A DNA stretch of 35,833 nt from Phanerochaete sordida. Its lineage: Eukaryota > Basidiomycota > Agaricomycetes > Polyporales > Phanerochaetaceae. The notes beneath the pieces are model-generated. The model did not search any database, was not told the origin of the DNA, and saw only the letters and a program-made list of their open reading frames with translations. The position numbers and the translations under genes are program-made. Positions 29,068 to 35,833 of the stretch are shown in pieces (the stretch's first letter is position 1; every line of letters begins with the position of its first letter). Where the stretch lies: contig BPQB01000152.1 of the NCBI GenBank assembly GCA_019973155.2, positions 1 through 35,833 of the forward strand, in the 5' to 3' direction.

Positions 29068-32000
29068 ATGGTTCACCGACCTGCAGATTCCCGGCTTCTT
29101 GTGAACCTGATCACCCATGAGAAGGACTACACGAAGCAGCTCCATGCCCTCCTAGAACGCTCCCAGTCTTCTCTCGCTTCGTTCTCTGCGTACGCGTCAG
29201 CCTCGAGCCCTCCCACCTCGACGATCATTATACAGGTTGCTGGCGCTCTTGCCGGTGCAGATGAAGGACTGCGGAAATATGCCGCGTCCCTCGACGTATG
29301 GCAGGAGCAGCTCAAGTCCCTTAAGGAGCTTGAGGAGGAAGTCGGGAACGTCATGCGGGACCGCGAGATTCTGTGAGTAGTGCTTAGACGTCCCAGTATA
29401 TCCGCTAATCCACGGCTAGTGTTACACGACTGATCAAAGCGTCCAAGAACCAGAAGCCGACGCGCGACGCGCTCCTAGCGACTTCTGGCTCTTCCTCCTC
29501 TTTGAGCTTTGTGAAACCCGAAGTCCAGATCGGCTCCAAGCTCGCTGCCGCGCAGAGCGAGCTCCAGGCGTGCGAGTCGCACCTCGCCTCCAAAGAGCGC
29601 GAGCTTGACAATATGCGCTCTGTCGCCGTCAGGACCGGGCTACAAGCACGATGCAAAGCGCTCGTAGAGTGCGGCTGGCAGTGGGGAGAAATGGGGAAGG
29701 AGGGCATACGAGCCTTGGAGACGCTTGGGTCGGCTGAGGGTATGAACGGCCATGGTGCGTACCTGCGGTGTGTTCCCACTGGGATATCTCTGAGCACCAC
29801 CTTAGCGCTCTCGCCGTCCGAGCTGCCTTACAGCAGACCTCTGCCCGATAGCGGTACTTCGGACCTATCCTCCATTGGTCCTTCACAATCTGCCTCACAG
29901 AATATCCACTCGACGCAGGATGCTCGCTATACCCTGAACATCCCGGCCGCACACGCTATATCGGACCACGTGTTCCCGAACGGGACCGCAGCGCCTCTGC
30001 CCCAAGTCGATGAGGGCGGTGGAAGTAGCGATTCAGAAGAGGGGCAATACGAGGTCCGCGAGAATGATCGCTTCTCAACGGCGCCGCGCCGGACACAGAC
30101 CAAAGGCAAGAGAGCAGACCGCTCGCCAGCTGCGTCGAGCAGCAGGGTCGCGTTCCCCGCGTCCGCTTCGGCGCCAGTCGTCACCCGCTCAAAGCCCAGA
30201 CAGAGACGCACCTCAGGGGTGTTCGGAAGCATCGCTGCTTTCTTCCACTCCAGCAGGAGCTCAAACGCGACAGCCTCAGACGACGAACCTAATCCCTACG
30301 TCCCTGAACTCCAGCCCGCTAAATCTGGCCGGTGGAAGACTCGCACGGACAGGCATCTCTCCCGGGGCCGTCGCGACAGCTCCGATGACGAGCTTCGCAT
30401 CACATACCCTCGTACCCTACCCCCTGATCCTACGACGTCAGCTCCGGAGTCGGCGGGCGATACTCCGCGGCTGAAGAAGAAGACGACTAAGCGCAACACG
30501 ATGCAAGCGCCGCCCAAGCACTCCGCGCTGGAAGACAGGGGTTGGGCAAGCGATGCCGCGCCGACTACGAAGGCCAACGGCACTATCAAAAAGAAGAAAC
30601 CTGAAGCCAAGCAGGATTCGCCGAAGCCTTCTTCCCCCGCAATGCCCAACGGCACGGCGCCTAAGCACAGGAAGGCCAGGGAGGTGGAGATCCTCAAGAT
30701 ATCCGATGAGAGGAATACCCCTCCAAGCCCACTCTCGCCGGCTCCGCAGAGTCTGAGAGGCAAGAAGCCCAACGGTACGGCGCTGCCCACCAGGTTACCG
30801 ACCGAAGCCGCCCTGTCTCGTAACTCCTCGCTGTCGAAGCAGTCGGTGACTAGTGCTGCGTCTGCGCCGATCAATATGTCCGCATCAGCCACCACCATTC
30901 ATCCCACCGACTCCTCCTTCCGCCATTCCGCCATCAATGGACATCGGCGCGCCACCTCCCTGGACGCAAATACACCTCGTCCGAACTCGGAGGGAACGCC
31001 GAAGGGTCACCAGCGCGGTCTGACTGCCACTCGCGCAAATGGCGAGGTTCCTAGCCTCATGAGCATAGTCGAGGGCGTGGCGAAACAGAATAGGGAACAC
31101 CGGGATCCCAACAGCATGCTATTCCTTCCAAAGGCGCCACCACCAATCAGCCCTTCGTTGGACTTCGATAACATCCCGAATTCGCCGTCCACTGTCACCC
31201 CGCAGAAGGCTGCTCACAAGCACGTGCCGCGTCTGGAGCGAACACCGAGCGAGCGTTCAGTCCCCCTTACACCTTCCATACCCCCCGCTTCCGCACCTGT
31301 CATTCACCAGCCGTCCTCCCCAGAGATGAAGCCGCTGCGCTCAGCTCTACGGAACAACAGCAGGTCCCCTTCTCCTCAGGTGCACGCACTGCCTCCCGCC
31401 ATTCCCGCGCGGTCGCCCCAGCGGCCTCCGCCAACACCCGTACCCCCTGTAAAGGAGCTTATGAGCGCGAGCACCGACGACGTGTCGTCCATCTCATCCT
31501 ACGAAACCACGCGCGAGCTTTTCGATGACGCGTCTGATACCGAGACCCCCGTACAGACGTTCGCCACGCCAATGATGTTCCTCCAGCCGGCCCCTCCGGC
31601 CATCGTTTCCACGCCGGAGTCCATCTTCGTCACCGCCCCCGCGACGCCGACACCCCCAACACCCCCGACACCCCAGCCCGAGCTTCCGGTCATGCTTCCC
31701 CCTGTCCCGCCAAAGTCGCCGCAGCCCAATGGGACGGCCAATGGGACGGCCAGCCCGCCGAACCAGGGCGGAAGCGACATCTCGAAGTCGACCGACTCGA
31801 GCAACGGCATGAGCCCGCGGCGGCAAAAGAGCGTGCGGATGTCGCTCCCGCCTACGTTCTCTGCGACGCCGCCGGCCGTCGAGGACTCCGACGACAAGAC
31901 ACCGACCGAGCACGCCGCCCGCCGGCGCTACGAGCCGTGGTCGTCACCGCCAAACGGCGACGCGCACCAGCGCCGCAGTGATAGCGGCGGCTGGTCATCG

Positions 32001-32117
32001 CGCATCCGCGAGCGGGATATCTGGCAGGATTCGAGCGAAGACGAAGACGAGGAGTACAGCAAGGCGAAGCGGATGCTGTCGCGGCTGTCGTCGTCTTCTT
32101 CCAAGAAACATCGCTGA
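29068..32117 (+). CDS. Large protein with helical N-terminus (BAR/IMD-like) and long disordered Pro/Ser-rich tail
   Basis: Exons 29068-29372, 29420-29754 and 29806-32117 give 983 residues. The second intron (51 nt, GTGCGT...CTTAG) has no stop and would be read through if retained. Residues 1-220 are strongly helical with heptad-like patterns (LVNLITHEKDYTKQLHALL, LKSLKELEEEVGNVM, LAAAQSELQACESHLASKE), in the style of BAR/IMD-like coiled-coil membrane-curving domains. That assignment is by pattern only. The remaining roughly 760 residues are low-complexity, with SH3-ligand-like Pro runs (PTPVPPVKEL, LPPVPPKSPQP), basic patches and a recurring PNGTA motif. The end is acidic and then Ser/Lys/Arg-rich. 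A cytoskeleton or membrane-cortex scaffold is plausible, not shown. Confidence 0.8.
31728..31751 (+). repeat. Two-copy 12-bp in-frame tandem repeat
   Basis: AATGGGACGGCC occurs twice in a row and encodes NGTANGTA. It extends a peptide motif found elsewhere in the same protein, so replication slippage is a likely origin. Confidence 0.8.
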
Positions 32118-32768
32118 GGCGACCCACTGCACACTCGTTTGTCTTTTTGATTACACGTATATCTTATTGTAGTCTCCGGTTTAGACTCCCGCAGATACCT
32201 GTCGCCCGTTTGCATTCCCCCGCTTTCGAATTTTCTCTGACTTCCTGTGCAATTTTTGGTTAGGGTCGGACATTACCCTACGGCTTCCTGTAATTCCCAA
32301 GTGTATATCGCGCCCCGTACTGCCTGTGTGTATCCGTATGGTGATAGCCTACGTCGCGTTTAGTTTGAAGCTTATCACGTCCTGTACATATTGAACGACC
32401 TTGACACGATGATACGAGCAGATGGATATCCTAGCTTGTATGTTCGCGGTCACCGACATGCCGTTGGCTGTGGCCTTGCTGTTTGAGCCGACAGCGCATG
32501 CCCTTGTACTCACCACGTCTATCTCCATCCTCATGTTGTTCATTTCCATCTTTCCTGCACACTGCCACGATTATTCTCTGGCGTTCATTCGAGTTGGAGG
32601 ACGCTTGGGTCCAAGTCACTTCATTCGACTGTCCAGTTGCGCTTACATAAGCAGGTATAAGTTAGAGGCGCATTTCCTAATTGGCCAACCTCACTCTCCT
32701 CCCTCTCCCTCCAAGCTCTCGTGAGCACGCCCCTCGAACCAGACCAGCAAGTCACACATCCCACAGAC
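32118..32768. other. 3' region of the preceding gene and SUMO promoter
   Basis: A 651-nt gap between two plus-strand genes. An inverted CCAAT box (ATTGG at 32680-32684) and a weak TATAA at 32656-32660 lie about 85-110 nt before the SUMO start. The 100-codon frame at 32422-32724 has no family features and runs through the promoter, so it is not called. Confidence 0.45.
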
Positions 32769-33463
32769 ATGTCGGACGTAGAACAGCAGGGAGCCCAGGA
32801 CGCCGAGCCCAAGGTTGAGGACGCCAACGCGCCTATTAACATCAAGGTGAGCACGGCCGTCCAGACGCAGCCCGCGGCGTGCGTCGCCCAGGAGGACAGG
32901 ATCTGACCGCGCGCGGCCGCCCGCGCACCACGCACGCAGGTCACCACGCAGACCGGCGACGAGGTCTTCTTCAAGATCAAGCGGAACACGAAGCTCAGCA
33001 AGCTGCAGGGCGCCTACGCCAACAAGGTCGGCAAGGACGTCAACAGCATTCGGTGAGTGCGGTGCCCGTGTGCGGCGGCGGGATGGCTCGGATAGGGCGT
33101 GGTCGGCCCCGACAGCACGTCTGCGCGGTCGGCGGCGCGACGCTGCGCCCCGCCGACGCGCTTCCCGCCCATGATGTGCCGCCGACGACTCAGGAGGCCT
33201 CTGGCGGTGTGCTGACGATGGCGGCCCAGGTTCCTGTACGATGGCAACCGTATACAAGATGACGACACTCCTGCTTCCTTGGATATGGAAGATAACGGTG
33301 CGTGCATCCTGCCAAACGGTCGTCTGCATGAAACTTATCCGCCTCCCACAGACACCATTGATGTCATGGTAGAACGTACGTTGGCCTCTGCTGGCTGCCC
33401 GACGGAAAATCCTCTAACTCTGTGTGTTCCTTTCGTCTTGCAGAGGTCGGAGGTTCAGCATGA
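32769..33463 (+). CDS. SMT3: SUMO (small ubiquitin-like modifier)
   Basis: Five exons (32769-32846, 32940-33052, 33230-33297, 33352-33375, 33444-33463) join in phase to 100 residues; introns are 93, 177, 54 and 68 nt. A flexible acidic N-terminus leads into the ubiquitin fold: INIKVTTQTGDEVFFKIK, the LSKLQGAYANKVG helix, IRFLYDGNRIQDDDTPASL and DTIDVMVEQVGG. The mature C-terminal GG is at 97-98 and is followed by Ser-Ala, so a Ulp-type protease must trim two residues before conjugation by Aos1/Uba2 and Ubc9. The last two exons are only 24 and 20 nt, and the diglycine is encoded by the last one. The 177-nt intron is the longest in the window. Confidence 0.95.
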
Positions 33464-33887
33464 TCTGAGAACGAGACTTGTACAATATTTTTCTGTCGAT
33501 ATCTCGTCTCTTGCTTCTGTTCGCGCTGTCCTCCTGTTGTTCACGTGTATTCCTTACCTCTCGTCGCATCGTTACTATATCCTCCGTCAATGTAGTTTGT
33601 TCTTGTTCGAGCAGAATAAATTGCGGGCTGGCATACTCTGCTAGCAAATGATCTCCTAGCCAGGGTAGCACCGTCCCTTCAGCCACCATGCCTGCCAGGA
33701 GACTACGTCACCCCTTCACAAACTCTTCGCCAATCGTTTGGAGCCGCCATCCGAGATTCTGGGTGTAGATGCTTATTTACCTAGTTCGTTGACATCCTTG
33801 TAACAGTACAATGGCAAGCGTGTCGCTTGGGAATATCGCAGAGAACCTAGTCTCAGAAAGAGAGCTGCTATCGCACCAAGCATTGCT
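33464..33887. other. Convergent 3' intergenic region
   Basis: 424 nt between the SUMO stop and the stop of the next, minus-strand gene. It should contain both 3' UTRs; I see no further feature. Confidence 0.5.
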
Positions 33888-34434
33888 TTACTTCATCGTC
33901 CTCGAGAACTGAGACACACGAATGACATAGGTCCCTTCTCCATCTAGTACCTCCGGAGCATACTGCTCTGCAATATCCTGGCACTCCTCTTCAAGCGCCA
34001 CAGCGTCCTTGCATTCCAGGAACCCTGCGGCGTCGAGGGCGCGGACCGCCTGGCGTAGCCAGATAATGCAGTCGAAAGGCGTCCTGCGACCACCATCTTG
34101 GCGTGGCGTCGCCATATTGATGTCCTTCACGGCATCATGGACGTCCTCCGCCGTCTTGCCCACGGCGCCGAGGTTCCCTGCATATATTCAGCTCAGAACG
34201 GCTCCGCGGAGGACTGGCAAACGCACCTATCTTCACCAATGCAACAAGCTCCGGACGAGTCTCTGTAGTAGCCTCGTCTTCCCGCTTGTACGCCCAGAGT
34301 CCGCCAGGCGTGTTTGTGGCGTGAAACTTCACGAAGCTGTCCCCGCCGCCGTACACAGCGAGGGCCCAGTGGAAGCTGTCGGGCTTGTTACGGTGGAACA
34401 GCGCGACGACGACGTCCTGCACAGCGAGCGGCAT
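33888..34434 (-). CDS. Small uncharacterised protein with permuted-papain-like H/H/C pattern
   Basis: Two exons (34434-34227, 34177-33888) with a 49-nt intron give 165 residues. No named family is recognised. Visible blocks are VVVALFHR, DSFHWALAVYGGG with His22, FVKFHATN with His38, LVALVKIGNLG, and RTPFDCIIWLRQAVRAL with Cys106 at the start of a helix. The order His, second His or polar residue, then Cys on a helix matches circularly permuted NlpC/P60-like (LRAT/PPPDE-type) cysteine enzymes, where the catalytic Cys follows the His. This is inference from pattern only. There is no signal peptide or membrane span. The gene is divergent from DIB1 over 360 bp. Confidence 0.75.
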
Positions 34435-34794
34435 CGCTGGCCTGGTGGTGCGAACAGTGTGGGCCTGGGGAACCGCGGCGCCGGGACGAGGCTAGCGTGC
34501 AGGGTACCGGGCACGAGGCACGAGATTCCATCTCGGCAGCTCCCCGCTTCGATATCGTCCGTCGTATCGCGTGAACAGGGCGGCGGCGGCCCAGCAAGCC
34601 TCAATAGTGTCGCACGGAGCGTGCGCAGACCTGGGCGGAGAGTGCAGGAGGTGCGCGTCGTGCGCGTCGAGGGGAAAGATGGAGAACGTTCCAATCAGCC
34701 TCATTGCCGCTGCCCGTTCGGGCGCTAAGATCCATCCCCTGCTTGCTCTCTCCCGCCTCGCACCTCCGCCGACCACCGACCCCGCGCGCACATT
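34435..34794. promoter_or_regulatory. Bidirectional promoter between the H/H/C protein gene and DIB1
   Basis: A GC-rich 360-nt space between head-to-head start codons. A pyrimidine-rich stretch precedes the DIB1 start. No TATA box was found. Confidence 0.5.
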
Positions 34795-35511
34795 ATGTCT
34801 TATTTCCTGCCGCATCTGCCTTCCGGCTGGCACGTCGACGAGGCGATCAAGTCCGAGGAGGACCGCGTCGTCGTCATCCGCTTCGGGCACGACTGGGACC
34901 CGCAGTGCATGATTATGGACGAGACCCTGTACGGCGTCGCGGAGAAGGTCCAGAACTTCGCCGTCATCTACCTCGTCGACATCACCGAGGTCCCAGACTT
35001 CAACAAGGTGCGTGTGCAGCAGCTGTATGCGGGCCCGGGTGCTGATGCGCTGCGGCGGGGGCTGGCAGATGTACGAGTTGTATGACCCATGCACGGTGAT
35101 GTTCTTCTACAGGTATGTCTTCCTCTTTTCCCGTGTGTCTAGGCGGCGATTCGACTAGTTCTGCGTATACAGAAACAAGCACATCATGATAGATCTTGGG
35201 ACTGGTAATAACAACAAGATGTACGCCCGTCTCTCTTTCGCTTGTCTGGCGTTGCCGCTAACTGTCGGGTTCTTCACAGTAACTGGGCAATGGACAATAA
35301 GCAGGAGGTAAGCCTACGCACCCACCCCTTGTACGTACTCAACCTGACGCTTCCTCGAGCTTATCGATATCATTGAGACCGTGTACCGAGGTGCTGCCAA
35401 AGGCCGCGGTCTCGTCGTTTCCCCGAAGGGTGCGTCTTCTGTATCCATCACCTGCGAAAGCTGGAGGCTAATGCTTTGTTTGCAGACTATTCTACTCGGT
35501 ACCGATACTAG
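34795..35511 (+). CDS. DIB1: Dib1/DIM1 (TXNL4A), thioredoxin-fold U5 snRNP protein
   Basis: Six exons (34795-35007, 35069-35112, 35173-35220, 35280-35307, 35360-35429, 35486-35511) join in phase to 142 residues, exactly the length of human TXNL4A. The sequence is nearly invariant: MSYFLPHLPSGWHVDEAI, FGHDWDPQCMIMDE, NFAVIYLVDITEVPDFNK, MYELYDPCTVMFFYRNKH, IDLGTGNNNKINWAMDNKQE and GLVVSPKDYSTRYRY. Dib1 sits in the U4/U6.U5 tri-snRNP and blocks premature activation of the B complex. The fold is thioredoxin-like without a CxxC redox site. The 28-nt exon 4 and 26-nt exon 6 are required for the conserved sequence. Confidence 0.97.
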
Positions 35512-35833
35512 GTCTGGGGGCACCCTATCTGGGAACTGCTCGTCTCGCATCGCTTTCGCACAATGCACACTTCCTGTACTATATCTCGCAGTCTGTATCT
35601 TATGTATCTGATCACCGTATCGTCCCGACTGCTCACCTCTGGTGTCAAAGTCTCTGGCCTTTTCGTCTCGTTTGGCCTGAAGTCATCGCGGTGGGGAGTC
35701 TGGGTACTGTGCGTACTGATCATCTAATCTACGATTACCCGTGTTAGGTACTGTACGGATCAAAACGCCACAAAGCCGCGCCTCCCGACGGTCCTCGACA
35801 ATGTTGGACGAGGTCTGGTATCTGAATATCGGT
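35512..35833. other. Trailing 322 nt, DIB1 3' region
   Basis: It probably contains the DIB1 3' UTR. No further gene can be supported before the window ends. Confidence 0.4.

Noticed and set aside
32422..32724. A 100-codon hydrophobic frame before SUMO
   Set aside because: It runs through the CCAAT-containing SUMO promoter and has no recognisable features.

Overview
This window is nuclear DNA of a filamentous basidiomycete, almost certainly an Agaricomycete. Coding DNA is GC-rich. Genes are densely packed on both strands and cut by many 46-73 nt GT-AG introns. Several encoded families (DUF6589 proteins, RecQ-like DEAD helicases with a C-terminal Cys cluster, a short secreted Cys-rich GPI protein) are typical of mushroom-forming fungi. 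I cannot place it below class. All gene models were built by hand from donor/acceptor sites, phase and family conservation; no alignment was run.

Region 1 (1-5802) looks accessory. A DUF6589 gene (+) converges on a RecQ-like helicase gene (-) with 18 nt between the stop codons. The helicase keeps an open frame of about 896 codons and a family-like backbone, but ATPase motifs I, II, III, V and VI are altered or missing. This pseudo-helicase/DUF6589 pair is the most unusual unit in the window. Region 2 (5803-15431) holds, all on the minus strand, an eight-exon short-chain dehydrogenase, a 1603-residue Fab1/PIKfyve-type phosphoinositide kinase that lacks a FYVE domain, and cyclophilin H, whose reading frame needs a 3-nt micro-exon.

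Region 3 (15432-19535) has a TATA-driven AAA ATPase, a minus-strand tRNA-Ile(AAU) with an apparent 5-nt intron next to tRNA-like fragments, and a secreted CFEM-like GPI protein. Region 4 (19536-24205) is a tail-to-tail pair of secreted enzymes: a berberine-bridge-type FAD oxidase, possibly preceded by a uORF whose stop overlaps the main start, and a sedolisin (S53) protease with an intact catalytic triad.

Region 5 (25496-35511) is mostly housekeeping: a DUF2470 membrane protein, mitochondrial MTO1, a long disordered protein with a helical N-terminus, SUMO, a small protein with a permuted-papain-like H/H/C pattern, and the U5 snRNP protein Dib1. Most neighbours are divergent or convergent pairs, so several short intergenic spaces must act as bidirectional promoters or shared 3' ends. 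No CRISPR array, insertion sequence, rRNA or intact transposon was seen.
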